Source: Streptomyces sp. PTY087I2
Lineage (GTDB): Bacteria > Actinomycetota > Actinomycetes > Streptomycetales > Streptomycetaceae
Length of the DNA stretch: 64,000 nt
NCBI RefSeq assembly: GCF_001687325.1
Contig: NZ_LZRD01000019.1
Span: 62,001-126,000 of the forward strand
Direction of reading: 5' to 3'
Shown here: piece by piece, positions 1 through 7,471 of the stretch
Layout of the letters: every line of letters starts with the position of its first letter
Position numbering within the stretch: position 1 is the first letter of the stretch
The notes under the pieces: model-generated
Told to the model about the DNA's origin: nothing
Databases searched by the model: none
What the model saw: only the letters and a program-made list of their open reading frames with translations
Program-made: the position numbers and the translations under genes

Positions 1-125
1 AGCAGGATGATGAAGACCCAGGCGATCTTCGGCAGATGCTTGGTGTCCTCTTCGGAGGTGTTCAGGCAGTCGATGAACGCGTAGATCGTCAGAGCCAGCG
101 GCACGAGAAACATCAGGGCTCTCAT
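1..125 (-). CDS. Phospholipase D nuclease N-terminal-domain (PLDc_N) membrane protein, 3' end outside window
   Basis: The minus strand from an ATG at 125 reads MRALMFLVPLALTIYAFIDC, then a short polar stretch ending CLNTSEEDTKHLPKIAWVF and a second hydrophobic segment cut off by the window edge. One TM helix, a short acidic loop and an IAWV segment form the signature of the small PLDc_N proteins of actinobacteria, which have two TM helices and no catalytic PLD domain. Only about 41 residues are visible. It is divergent from the menaquinone decarboxylase gene that follows. The role is unknown. Confidence 0.7.
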   Translation of the reverse strand, partial: MRALMFLVPLALTIYAFIDCLNTSEEDTKHLPKIAWVFIIL

Positions 126-267
126 GGTGCGTCCCCCAGGAAGTGGCGGCGGGCGGGACGATTGCCCCGTATCGCGGCCAGGGTACCGGCTCGGCGACGA
201 GGATCCGGGGCGTGGGACGGGGGAGCCCCGGCGGGCCCGCGGGGGCGGGGATGACAAACTGGACCGC

Positions 268-1725
268 ATGGCTTACGACGATCTTCGCTCCCTGCTCCGG
301 GCCCTTGAGCGCGATGGTGATCTCAAGCGCGTCAAGGTCGAGGTCGACCCCCACCTGGAGGTCGGCGAGATCGTCGACCGGGTCAACAAGGCGGGCGGCC
401 CGGCCCTGCTGTTCGAGAACGTCAAGGGGTCCTCGATGCCCCTGGCCATGAACGTCTTCGGTACCGACCGGCGCCTGCTCAAGGCGCTCGGGCTGAAGTC
501 GTACAGCGACATCAGCGACAAGATCGGCGGGCTCCTCAAGCCGGAGCTGCCGCAGGGCTTCGTCGGCGTACGGGAGGCCTTCGGGAAGCTCGGCTCGATG
601 GTGCACGTGCCGCCGAAGAAGGTGAAGTCCGGCGACGCGCCCGTCCAGGAAGTGGTGCTGACCGGCGACGACGTCGACCTGGACAAGCTGCCCGCGCTGT
701 TCACCTGGCCCGAGGACGGCGGCTCGTTCTTCAACCTCGGCCTCACCCACACCAAGCACCCCGAGAACGGCGTCCGGAACCTGGGCCTCTACCGGCTCCA
801 GCGCCACGACAAGCGCACCATCGGGATGCACTGGCAGATCCACAAGGACAGCGCCAACCACTACCAGGTCGCCGCCCGGCGCGGTGAGCGGCTGCCCGTC
901 GCCATCGCCTTCGGCTGCCCGCCCGCCGTGACGTACGCCTCCACCGCGCCGCTGCCCGGGGACATCGACGAATATCTCTTCGCCGGGTTCGTCCAGGGCA
1001 AGCGGATCGAGATGGTCGACTGCAAGACCGTGCCGCTCCAGGTCCCCGCCCAGGCCGAAGTGGTCCTGGAAGGCTGGCTGGAGCCGGGCGAGATGCTGCC
1101 CGAGGGCCCGTTCGGGGACCACACCGGCTTCTACACCCCGCAGGAACCGTTCCCCGCGCTGACCATCGACTGCGTCACCATGCGGAAGCGGCCGCTGCTC
1201 CAGTCCATCGTGGTGGGCCGCCCGCCGACCGAGGACGGGCCGCTGGGCCGGGCCACGGAGCGGTTCTTCCTGCCGCTGCTGAAGATCATCGTGCCGGACA
1301 TCGTGGACTACCACCTGCCCGAGGCGGGCGGCTTCCACAACTGCGCGATCGTCTCGATCGACAAGAAGTACCCGAAGCACGCGCAGAAGGTGATGAGCGC
1401 GATCTGGGGCGCGCACATGATGTCGCTGACCAAGCTGATCGTGGTCGTCGATGCCGACTGCGACGTCCACGATCTGCACGAGGTGGCCTGGCGGGCGCTC
1501 GGCAACACCGACTACGCCCGGGACCTCACGGTCACCGAAGGCCCGGTCGACCACCTCGACCACGCCTCCTACCAGCAGTTCTGGGGCGGCAAGGCGGGCA
1601 TCGACGCCACGAAGAAGCTGCCCACCGAGGGCTACACCCGGGACGGCGGCTGGCCGGAGATGGTCGTCTCCGACCCCGAGACGGCGGCGAAGGTCGACCG
1701 CCGCTGGAAGGAATACGGGCTGTGA
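268..1725 (+). CDS. mqnL: UbiD-family menaquinone biosynthesis decarboxylase (MqnL-type)
   Basis: A 485-residue UbiD-family, prenylated-FMN-dependent decarboxylase. In the futalosine pathway the UbiD homologue is thought to decarboxylate the 1,4-dihydroxy-6-naphthoate-derived ring after or around prenylation. Family features include an N-terminal alpha/beta region (GPALLFENVKG), a central GLYRLQ segment and the C-terminal decarboxylase fold. I chose the ATG at 268 (MAYDDLRSLLRAL) because it gives the usual family length; an in-frame upstream extension from 124 is basic and low complexity. The stop overlaps the GTG of the UbiA-type prenyltransferase, so the two are probably translationally coupled. 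UbiA, UbiX and MqnE partners lie within 4 kb. Confidence 0.93.
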   Translation: MAYDDLRSLLRALERDGDLKRVKVEVDPHLEVGEIVDRVNKAGGPALLFENVKGSSMPLAMNVFGTDRRLLKALGLKSYSDISDKIGGLLKPELPQGFVGVREAFGKLGSMVHVPPKKVKSGDAPVQEVVLTGDDVDLDKLPALFTWPEDGGSFFNLGLTHTKHPENGVRNLGLYRLQRHDKRTIGMHWQIHKDSANHYQVAARRGERLPVAIAFGCPPAVTYASTAPLPGDIDEYLFAGFVQGKRIEMVDCKTVPLQVPAQAEVVLEGWLEPGEMLPEGPFGDHTGFYTPQEPFPALTIDCVTMRKRPLLQSIVVGRPPTEDGPLGRATERFFLPLLKIIVPDIVDYHLPEAGGFHNCAIVSIDKKYPKHAQKVMSAIWGAHMMSLTKLIVVVDADCDVHDLHEVAWRALGNTDYARDLTVTEGPVDHLDHASYQQFWGGKAGIDATKKLPTEGYTRDGGWPEMVVSDPETAAKVDRRWKEYGL

Positions 1726-2642
1726 GCAGTGCGGCAGAAGCGGCGTCCGTCCAGGGCCCCGCACCCTCCAGCAGCAAGGTCAAGGCCTTCCTGCGGCTCG
1801 TGATGATCGAGCACTCGGTCTTCGCGCTGCCCTTCGCCTACATCGCCGCGCTGACCGCGATGTTCCAGCTGGACGGCACGATCCACTGGGGCGTCCTGCT
1901 GCTGGTCACCCTCGCGATGGTGGGGCTGCGGACGTTCGCGATGGCCGCCAACCGGATCATCGACCGGGAGATCGACGCCCGGAACCCGCGCACCGCGAGC
2001 CGTGAGCTGGTGACGGGCGCGGTGTCGGTGAAGTCCGCGTGGACCGGCGCGATCGTCGCGCTGGCCGTCTTCCTGGGCGCCGCCGCCCTGCTCAACCCGC
2101 TCTGCCTGGTGCTCGCGCCGGTGGCCGTCGTCCCCATGGTCGTCTACCCGTACGGCAAGCGGTTCACGAACTTCCCGCACGCCATCCTGGGGATCGCGCA
2201 GGCCATCGGTCCGGTCGGCGCGTGGCTCGCGGTGACCGGCAGCTGGTCGTGGGACGCGGTGATCCTCGGGCTCGCGGTGGGGATCTGGATCGGCGGCTTC
2301 GACCTGATCTTCGCCTGCCAGGATGTCCAGGCCGACCGGGCCCACGGGGTGCTCTCCTTCCCGGCGCGCTTCGGGATCCCGGCCTCGCTGTGGGGCGCGC
2401 GGGTCTGCCACGCGATCACGACCGGGCTGCTGGTGTGGTTCGGGCTGGCGACGGACGCCGAGGTCTTCTACTGGATCGGCATGGCGATCGTCGCGGTGGC
2501 CTTCGTCTACGAGCACCGGGTCGTGCGCCCGCACGATCTGTCCCGGCTGAACCGGGCGTTCTTCTCGGTGAACGGCTTCATCGGCATCGCGCTGTTCGCC
2601 TGCGCGCTGCTGGACCTGCTGGTGCGGGGCCTGACCCCGTAA
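1722..2642 (+). CDS. mqnP: UbiA-like prenyltransferase of futalosine menaquinone synthesis (MqnP)
   Basis: A 306-residue, multi-TM aromatic prenyltransferase that attaches the polyprenyl tail to the naphthoate ring. Both UbiA aspartate-rich motifs are visible: NRIIDREIDARNPRTASRE (NxxxDxxxD) near residue 70 and DLIFACQDVQADRAHG (DxxxD) near residue 200. Hydrophobic helices lie between and after them. The GTG start overlaps the stop of the decarboxylase gene (GTGA), which fits an operon. The FPHAILGIAQAIGP segment is typical of the MqnP/4-hydroxybenzoate prenyltransferase subgroup. Confidence 0.93.
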   Translation: MSSAAEAASVQGPAPSSSKVKAFLRLVMIEHSVFALPFAYIAALTAMFQLDGTIHWGVLLLVTLAMVGLRTFAMAANRIIDREIDARNPRTASRELVTGAVSVKSAWTGAIVALAVFLGAAALLNPLCLVLAPVAVVPMVVYPYGKRFTNFPHAILGIAQAIGPVGAWLAVTGSWSWDAVILGLAVGIWIGGFDLIFACQDVQADRAHGVLSFPARFGIPASLWGARVCHAITTGLLVWFGLATDAEVFYWIGMAIVAVAFVYEHRVVRPHDLSRLNRAFFSVNGFIGIALFACALLDLLVRGLTP

Positions 2643-2666
2643 CGCATCCGGGACGTCGAGCGCGGC

Positions 2667-3299
2667 TCAGACCGTGACCAGGTTGTCCGGGCCGCGACGC
2701 GCCGACGGGCGGCGGAAGAGGAACGCGGCCGCCACCCCGCCGATCAGCCCGAACAGGTGCCCCTGCCAGCTGACGCCCGACTGGGTCGGCAGGACGCCCC
2801 AGAGCAGCGAGCCGTAGACCACGGCGACGCCGACGCCTATGAGGATGTCCCAGGGGCGGCGGTCCACGAAGCCGCGGACCAGCAGATAGCCCAGCAGCCC
2901 GAAGACCACGCCGGACGCGCCGAGCGTGATCGTGTTCTCCGGGGCGGTCAGCCAGACGCCGAGGCCGCTGGCCACGATGATCGTCGCGACGACGGCGGCG
3001 AACCGGCGCAGCCCCGCGAGGGCGGCTATGAAGCCGAGGACCAGCAGCGGCACGCTGTTGGAGGCCACATGTTCCCAGCCGCTGTGCAGGAACGCGGCGG
3101 GCACCACGTCCCGCAGCTCCGACATCTCGCGCGGGCTGATCCCGTACGTGTCCAGTGCGTGGCCCGTGGCCACGTCGATTCCTTCGAGGATCCACAGCAG
3201 GGCCACCCAGCCCGCCATCAGCAGCCCGGCGGTCAGGGCCCGCGCGCTGCCGGTGGTGCCGTGGTCCGTGGTGCGGTCGCTCGTCCAGTAGTCGCCCAT
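2667..3299 (-). CDS. Rhomboid-family intramembrane serine protease
   Basis: A 210-residue polytopic membrane protein with the rhomboid catalytic signature. GASGVVFGLLGY supplies the GxSG serine, and GHLFGLIGG supplies the catalytic His in a later helix. The GWEHVASN segment after the first TM helix matches the usual rhomboid L1-loop region (HxxxN). It lies on the opposite strand between mqnP and the UbiX gene, interrupting the menaquinone block; its substrate is not evident. The ATG at 3299 gives a short cytoplasmic N-terminus (MGDYWTSDRTTDHG) before TM1. Confidence 0.9.
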   Translation of the reverse strand: MGDYWTSDRTTDHGTTGSARALTAGLLMAGWVALLWILEGIDVATGHALDTYGISPREMSELRDVVPAAFLHSGWEHVASNSVPLLVLGFIAALAGLRRFAAVVATIIVASGLGVWLTAPENTITLGASGVVFGLLGYLLVRGFVDRRPWDILIGVGVAVVYGSLLWGVLPTQSGVSWQGHLFGLIGGVAAAFLFRRPSARRGPDNLVTV

Positions 3300-3420
3300 G
3301 GTCTGCCCCTGCCCCCGGGTTGCCCGTCACCCGGAGAACGTCTGTGGCGTCCGCCCGGTTCCGGGTGCCGCGTGCGGAGGTGCGCCGGATAGGCTCGCGG
3401 ATGTGGAACCCAGGACTTCA

Positions 3421-4104
3421 GTGACTCAGCGGCAGCGGCGGCCTTGGATTGTCGGGGTGTCCGGCGCTTCGGGTACCCCGTTCGCGGCCGCCGTTCTGCG
3501 CGGGCTCCTGGCGGCCGGCGAGAGCGTGGACCTGGTGGTGAGCCGGGCCTCGCGTCTCACGCTGCTGGACGAGACCGGCATCGCGTTCCGGGACGGGCAC
3601 TGGCGCGAGGACCTGCGGGCCTGGCTGGATCGCGGCGCCGACGGGAAGCCGGACGCCTTCGCGGTGGCGGACGCGGAGCTGGAGCGCGTACGCCACTGGC
3701 CGGCCGGTGATCTGGCCGCGGGGCCGTCCTCCGGGTCGTACCCGGCGAAGGGGATGCTCATCGTGCCGGCCTCGACGGCCTGTGTGGCCGGAGTGGCGCT
3801 CGGTCTGTCGAAGGATCTGCTCCAGCGGGCCGCGAGCGTGACGCTCAAGGAGCGCCGCCCGCTCGTCGTCGCGGTGCGCGAGACCCCGCTGAGCGGCCAG
3901 ACGCTGAAGCAGATGGTGGCCCTGGACGAGGCGGGCGCGGTCGTGCTGCCCGCCTCTCCGGCGTTCTACGCGGGCGCGACGCACATCCAGGACCTGGTGG
4001 ATTTCGTCGCGGGGCGGGTGCTGGACGCGGCCGGGGTGGAACACCGGCTGTACCGCCGCTGGGAGGGAGAGCTCGGTGGCGGCTCCCGCAGCCCCGAGGA
4101 CTGA
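3421..4104 (+). CDS. mqnM: UbiX-family flavin prenyltransferase (MqnM-type)
   Basis: A 227-residue flavoprotein. UbiX enzymes prenylate FMN to make the cofactor required by UbiD decarboxylases, here presumably the MqnL encoded upstream. The N-terminus RRPWIVGVSGASGTPFAAAV is the family's Rossmann-like FMN-binding start. Further family segments are VPASTACVAGVALGLSKDL (phosphate/prenyl binding) and RPLVVAVRETPLSGQTLKQM (conserved RE-P-L). The GTG at 3421 places this core at residue 8 with AGGA upstream; the open frame extends to 3298 but the extra residues are not UbiX-like. Its position beside mqnL, mqnP and mqnE supports a menaquinone role. Confidence 0.9.
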   Translation: MTQRQRRPWIVGVSGASGTPFAAAVLRGLLAAGESVDLVVSRASRLTLLDETGIAFRDGHWREDLRAWLDRGADGKPDAFAVADAELERVRHWPAGDLAAGPSSGSYPAKGMLIVPASTACVAGVALGLSKDLLQRAASVTLKERRPLVVAVRETPLSGQTLKQMVALDEAGAVVLPASPAFYAGATHIQDLVDFVAGRVLDAAGVEHRLYRRWEGELGGGSRSPED

Positions 4105-4114
4105 GAGGTCCGGG

Positions 4115-4249
4115 TCAGCGCTTCTTGTGCGAGCGCGGGGAGCGGGTCTTGTCGACGCGGTGCGCGGCGGCGGGCTGGTGGGCACGCGAGCGGTTGGCCA
4201 GGTCCTGTAGCTCGCGCATCCGGGCGTAGGCCATCTCGATCGTGTACAC
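4115..4249 (-). CDS. Small conserved basic protein, function unknown
   Basis: A small ORF of about 44 codons reading MYTIEMAYARMRELQDLANR followed by a His/Ala/Arg/Lys-rich tail ending SPRSHKKR. The central amphipathic helix and very basic C-terminus suggest nucleic-acid or ribosome association, but that is inference. I chose the GTG at 4249, about 11 nt downstream of AGGAG (4265-4269). An in-frame GTG at 4261 directly beside that AGGAG would add four residues. It is divergent from the Lrp/AsnC gene, with a shared intergenic region of 133 bp. Confidence 0.55.
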   Translation of the reverse strand: MYTIEMAYARMRELQDLANRSRAHQPAAAHRVDKTRSPRSHKKR

Positions 4250-4333
4250 GGTGAAGTTCACTCCTGAAGATTCGAAAGCGTTTCTTGGATGTTCTAGAAG
4301 ATTTGCAGGACGTCGGCCCCGCATGCCTTAGAT

Positions 4334-4345
4334 TCTACACGTAGA
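4334..4345. promoter_or_regulatory. Inverted repeat between divergent genes, possible Lrp/AsnC autoregulatory site
   Basis: TCTAC-ac-GTAGA forms a perfect 5-2-5 inverted repeat 38 bp before the Lrp/AsnC start. A second palindrome, TTCTAGAA, is at 4292-4299. Lrp/AsnC regulators usually bind such short A/T-containing dyads in their own divergent promoter region. No binding evidence exists here. Confidence 0.35.
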
Positions 4346-4382
4346 CTCGCGGTACTGCTGAACAATGGAAGGTTTCAGTCAT

Positions 4383-4838
4383 ATGGACGCGGTGGACAGG
4401 CAGCTCATCCAGGCCCTCAGGGAGAACGGCAGGGCCTCGTACGCCGAGCTGGGACGGCTCGTGGGGCTCTCCGGGCCCAGCGTCACCGACCGCATCAACC
4501 GGCTGGAAACCGCCGGTGTCATCACCGGCTACCGCGCCACCGTCGACTCCGCGTCGCTCGGCCTCGGCGTCACCGCGCTGATCGGGATCTCGCTCTCGGA
4601 CGCGGCCGACCACGAGGACGTCGCGCGCCGGCTGAAGGACCTCGCGGAGATCGAGGACTGCTGGTTCATCGCGGGCGACGACTCGTACATGCTCAAGGTC
4701 CGCGTCGGCGATGTGGACGGCCTGGAGAAGACGATCCGCCGGCTCAGCGGCACGAAGGGCGTCTCGCGGACGCGTACGACGATCGTGCTCTCCACCAAGT
4801 GGGAGAACCGGGTCGGGGAACTTCCCGAGGAGTCGTAG
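4383..4838 (+). CDS. Lrp/AsnC-family transcriptional regulator
   Basis: A 151-residue feast/famine regulator. The N-terminal winged HTH reads DAVDRQLIQALRENGRASY, then AELGRLVGLSGPSVTDRINR as recognition region and ITGYRATVD as the classic HTH-to-RAM linker. The C-terminal RAM domain (LGVTALIGISL, WFIAGDDSYMLKVRVGDVDG) senses small ligands, often amino acids. The ATG at 4383 follows GGAAGG at 4366-4371; an upstream in-frame ATG at 4365 would add six residues. Its location between the ubiX and mqnE homologues is the usual Streptomyces arrangement, though regulation of those genes is not shown by the sequence. Confidence 0.9.
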   Translation: MDAVDRQLIQALRENGRASYAELGRLVGLSGPSVTDRINRLETAGVITGYRATVDSASLGLGVTALIGISLSDAADHEDVARRLKDLAEIEDCWFIAGDDSYMLKVRVGDVDGLEKTIRRLSGTKGVSRTRTTIVLSTKWENRVGELPEES

Positions 4839-4887
4839 GCGTACCGTTGGTCGGAGCCTGATTCACGGAGATATGGGAGGCGGACGG

Positions 4888-6051
4888 GTGGACGCGGGAC
4901 TCAAGCGCGAGCTGGAGGAGAAGGTCCGGGCCGGCGAGCGGCTGACCCGCGAGGACGGGATCGCCCTGTACGCGTCCGACGACCTGGCGTGGCTGGGCGG
5001 TCTGGCGCACGAGGTGCGCACGCGCAAGAACGGCGACGTGGTGCACTTCAACGTCAACCGTCACCTCAACATGACGAACGTGTGCACCGCCTCGTGCGCG
5101 TACTGCTCGTTCCAGCGCAAGCCGGGCGAGAAGGACGCGTACACGATGCGCATCGAGGAGGCCGTCCGCCTCGCCAAGGCGATGGAGAACGAGAACCTCA
5201 CCGAGCTCCACATCGTCAACGGCCTCCACCCGACCCTCCCGTGGCGCTACTACCCGCGCTCGCTCAGCGCGCTGAAGGAAGCCCTGCCGAACGTGGCGCT
5301 GAAGGCGTTCACGGCGACGGAGATCCACCACTTCGAGACGATCTCGGGGCTCTCGGCCTCCGAGATCCTCGACGAGCTGATCGAGGCCGGTCTCGAATCG
5401 CTGACCGGCGGCGGCGCGGAGATCTTCGACTGGGAGGTCCGCCAGCACATCGTCGACCACCGCACCCACTGGGAGGACTGGTCGCGCATCCACCGCCTGG
5501 CGCACGAGAAGGGGCTCAAGACCCCCGCGACGATGCTGTACGGGCACATCGAGGAGCACCGTCACCGCGTCGACCACGTGCTGCGGCTGCGGGAGATGCA
5601 GGACGAGACCGGCGGCTTCCAGGTCTTCATCCCGCTGCGCTACCAGCACGACTTCGTGGACATGAAGGACGGCAAGGTCCGCAACAAGCTCCAGGCGCGC
5701 ACGACGATGGCGACCGGCGCGGAGGCCCTGAAGACCTTCGCGGTCTCCCGTCTCCTCTTCGACAACGTGCCGCACGTCAAGGTGTTCTGGGTGATGCACG
5801 GCGTGCAGACCGCCCAGCTCGCGCTCCAGCACGGCGCGGACGACATGGACGGCTCGGTCGTCGAGTACAAGATCACGCACGACGCCGACGACTTCGGTAC
5901 GCCGAACAAGCTCGGCCGCGACGATCTGCTGGACCTGATCCGCGACGCCGGTTTCCGGCCGGTCGAGCGGAACACCCGCTACGAGATCCTGCGCGAGTAC
6001 CCGGGCCCGGACGCGGACCTGCGCGAGTCGCCGCAGCCGATGCGCGTCTGA
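4888..6051 (+). CDS. mqnE: Aminofutalosine synthase, radical SAM (MqnE)
   Basis: A 387-residue radical SAM enzyme that joins 3-[(1-carboxyvinyl)oxy]benzoate to SAM's adenosyl group to give aminofutalosine, an early step of the futalosine pathway. The cluster-binding motif CxxxCxYC is visible as NVCTASCAYCSFQRKPGEK (Cys residues near 66, 70 and 73). It is followed by ELHIVNGLHPTLPW and the C-terminal FIPLRYQH and HDADDFGTPNKLG segments of the MqnE/MqnC family. I chose the GTG at 4888, 7 nt after GGAGG (4876-4880), because it gives the usual family length. An ATG at 4873 overlaps that Shine-Dalgarno sequence. Confidence 0.93.
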   Translation: MDAGLKRELEEKVRAGERLTREDGIALYASDDLAWLGGLAHEVRTRKNGDVVHFNVNRHLNMTNVCTASCAYCSFQRKPGEKDAYTMRIEEAVRLAKAMENENLTELHIVNGLHPTLPWRYYPRSLSALKEALPNVALKAFTATEIHHFETISGLSASEILDELIEAGLESLTGGGAEIFDWEVRQHIVDHRTHWEDWSRIHRLAHEKGLKTPATMLYGHIEEHRHRVDHVLRLREMQDETGGFQVFIPLRYQHDFVDMKDGKVRNKLQARTTMATGAEALKTFAVSRLLFDNVPHVKVFWVMHGVQTAQLALQHGADDMDGSVVEYKITHDADDFGTPNKLGRDDLLDLIRDAGFRPVERNTRYEILREYPGPDADLRESPQPMRV

Positions 6052-6070
6052 GGCGTATCCCGTGACGTAC

Positions 6071-6105
6071 GAAAGCCCCGGCCGCCGTCCCCGGCCGGGG
6101 CTTTC
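6071..6105 (+). terminator. Rho-independent-type hairpin after mqnE
   Basis: A perfect 14-bp inverted repeat (6071-6084 pairs with 6092-6105) encloses a 7-nt loop. The stem is GC-rich with a GAAAGC/GCTTTC base and lies 19 bp after the mqnE stop. There is only a weak T-run, as is common in Streptomyces. Confidence 0.85.
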
Positions 6106-6157
6106 TCGCGTGCCGGACGGGTTTGAGCCGCCCAGATGTAATGGTTAGCCTTCATTT

Positions 6158-6697
6158 ATGGCACTTACCTTCGAGCTGGATCCCTCGTTCACCCCGGCCC
6201 TCCGCGACGGCATCCTCGCCCTGTGGGTCGACGTCACCAACGCGGGCGGCTCCGTCGGCTTCGTCCCGCCCGTCACCCCCGAGGAGATCCGGCCCGATCT
6301 GCTCAAGCACCTCACCGCCATGGAGAGGGGGACGGTCAGGCTGCTGGTCGGCCGGGACGAGGACGGCACGGTCGCCGCCACGGCCTTCCTCACGCTCAAC
6401 GACCACCGGCTGATGAAGCACTGGCTGTGGCTCTACACCGTCATGGTCCACCCCCGCCTCCAGGGTCAGGGGTACGGCCGCGACCTCATGGCGGCCGCCG
6501 CCGACGCCGCGCGCTCCATCGAGGGCATCGAGGCCATCCGGCTCACCTGCCGGGGCGGCACCGGCAACGACCGCTTCTACGCCTCCTGCGGATACAAGGA
6601 GGTCGGCCGCGTCCCCGACGCGATCCGCGTCGCCCCCGGCGAGGACCGCGAGGACATCATCATGCTGCTGCCGCTCGGAGGCCCGGCAACCCCCTGA
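6158..6697 (+). CDS. GNAT-family N-acetyltransferase
   Basis: A 179-residue single-domain GNAT enzyme. Motif A is clear: VMVHPRLQGQGYGRDLMAAA supplies the Q/RxxGxG/A acetyl-CoA pyrophosphate loop near residue 105. It is preceded by the beta-strand KHWLWLYTVMVHP and followed by GNDRFYASCGYKEVGRVPDA, the usual C-terminal strand with a conserved Tyr. The substrate cannot be read from sequence. It is monocistronic-looking, lying between the mqnE terminator and a DUF4229 gene. Confidence 0.88.
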   Translation: MALTFELDPSFTPALRDGILALWVDVTNAGGSVGFVPPVTPEEIRPDLLKHLTAMERGTVRLLVGRDEDGTVAATAFLTLNDHRLMKHWLWLYTVMVHPRLQGQGYGRDLMAAAADAARSIEGIEAIRLTCRGGTGNDRFYASCGYKEVGRVPDAIRVAPGEDREDIIMLLPLGGPATP

Positions 6698-6772
6698 ACC
6701 GAGAGAATTCGGGCCATGCTTCACTGGACGGGCAGAAGTGTGCCGACCGTCCACGGGAAGAGAGGGCCAGCC

Positions 6773-7066
6773 GTGTCCGTTGCCAAGCCGAGCGCGTTGA
6801 TCCGTTACACGGCGTTGCGCCTGCTGATCTTCGTCGGCTGTTTCTTCGTCGCCGGTGTCGCCGTCCACTTCGGGCTGATCCCCTCGGGCCTCGGCGGCTC
6901 CAACATGATCTGGGTGATCCTCCTCGGCCTCGTCCTCTCCGCGCCGCTCAGCTATGTGCTGCTGCGCAAGCAGCGCGACGAGATGTCCGAGCAGATCGTC
7001 GCCGGCGTCGACCGCACCAAGGCGCGCCTGGACGCCAACCGCACCCGCGAGGACGCCGTTCAGTAA
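6773..7066 (+). CDS. DUF4229 small membrane protein
   Basis: A 97-residue protein with two predicted TM helices (LRLLIFVGCFFVAGVAVHF and NMIWVILLGLVLSAPLSYV) and a charged C-terminal tail (LRKQRDEMSEQIVAG, DRTKARLDANRTREDAVQ). This is the DUF4229 family layout common in actinobacteria; the function is unknown. The start is GTG 6773 after GAGAGGG; an in-frame ATG at 6716 would add an unlikely basic leader. Confidence 0.82.
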   Translation: MSVAKPSALIRYTALRLLIFVGCFFVAGVAVHFGLIPSGLGGSNMIWVILLGLVLSAPLSYVLLRKQRDEMSEQIVAGVDRTKARLDANRTREDAVQ

Positions 7067-7105
7067 GGTTCCTCACACGCGCGCCGCGCGTCACCTCTTC
7101 CTTCC

Positions 7106-7150
7106 GTCGGGCCCTGGGCCGGAGCGAACCGCTCCGGCCCAGGGCCCGAC
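7106..7150 (+). terminator. Strong hairpin terminator after DUF4229 gene
   Basis: A perfect 20-bp stem, 7106-7125 with 7131-7150, closes a 5-nt loop (gaacc) about 40 bp after the DUF4229 stop. It separates that gene from the symporter transcription unit. Confidence 0.88.
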
Positions 7151-7204
7151 GGCGTTTTCCGGCCAGGTGCGCGGTGGGAGCGCCGCCCCCGAGCCAAAGA
7201 AAGG

Positions 7205-7221
7205 CTTTGAGCTTCTCAAAG
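7205..7221. promoter_or_regulatory. Inverted repeat upstream of leader peptide, candidate operator
   Basis: CTTTGAG-ctt-CTCAAAG is a perfect 7-3-7 dyad, unusually AT-containing for this genome. It lies 35 bp before the Cys-rich leader ORF and is followed by TAACGT at about 7231, which could serve as a -10 element. It may be an operator controlling the leader/symporter transcript. The binding protein is unknown. Confidence 0.4.
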
Positions 7222-7255
7222 TTCAAGTGTTAACGTATTCGACGTGAAGACAGCT

Positions 7256-7351
7256 GTGCGCCTCCGTCATGCCGCGAGCCCCCCGCTCGTGGCGCGCCTG
7301 CATGTCGACCTCTGCCGCTGTATGTCCGCGGTCTGTTGCCGCGAGGTCTGA
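7256..7351 (+). CDS. Cysteine-rich leader peptide of the HVDLxR...SAxC family
   Basis: A 31-codon ORF (GTG start, TGA stop) whose core reads VARLHVDLCRCMSAVCCREV. The HVDLCR-x2-SAVC core is the recurring signature of actinobacterial putative leader peptides upstream of sulfur and related uptake or metabolism genes. Four of the last twelve sense codons are Cys (residues 20, 22, 27, 28), as expected for ribosome-stalling attenuation when Cys-tRNA is low. An in-frame GTG at 7244 would add four residues. No clear Shine-Dalgarno is seen, so translation may be leaderless. It sits 120 bp before the symporter start with a hairpin between. Confidence 0.7.
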   Translation: MRLRHAASPPLVARLHVDLCRCMSAVCCREV

Positions 7352-7421
7352 TACGGCATCATGCAGCGGCGCCGCCCCTCGACGCGGGCGCCGCGACCCC
7401 GTCCCCGTTCCACCGCACGAC

Positions 7422-7442
7422 CGCACGGACGGCATCCGTGCG
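7422..7442 (+). promoter_or_regulatory. Hairpin between leader peptide and symporter, possible attenuator
   Basis: CGCACGGA-cggca-TCCGTGCG is a perfect 8-bp stem with a 5-nt loop, 71 bp after the leader stop and 30 bp before the symporter start. A second stem, GCGGCGCC/GGCGCCGC, is formed at about 7371-7394. The two may be alternative structures controlled by ribosome position on the leader. There is no U-tract, so a sequestering or Rho-linked mechanism is more likely than a classic intrinsic terminator. Confidence 0.4.
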
Positions 7443-7471
7443 TCCCGATGCGTCCCCACTGGAGTGTGTCC

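Noticed and set aside
4744..5880. Minus-strand open frame opposite mqnE
   Set aside because: Repetitive Leu/Val/His/Arg translation; mqnE is certain on the plus strand.
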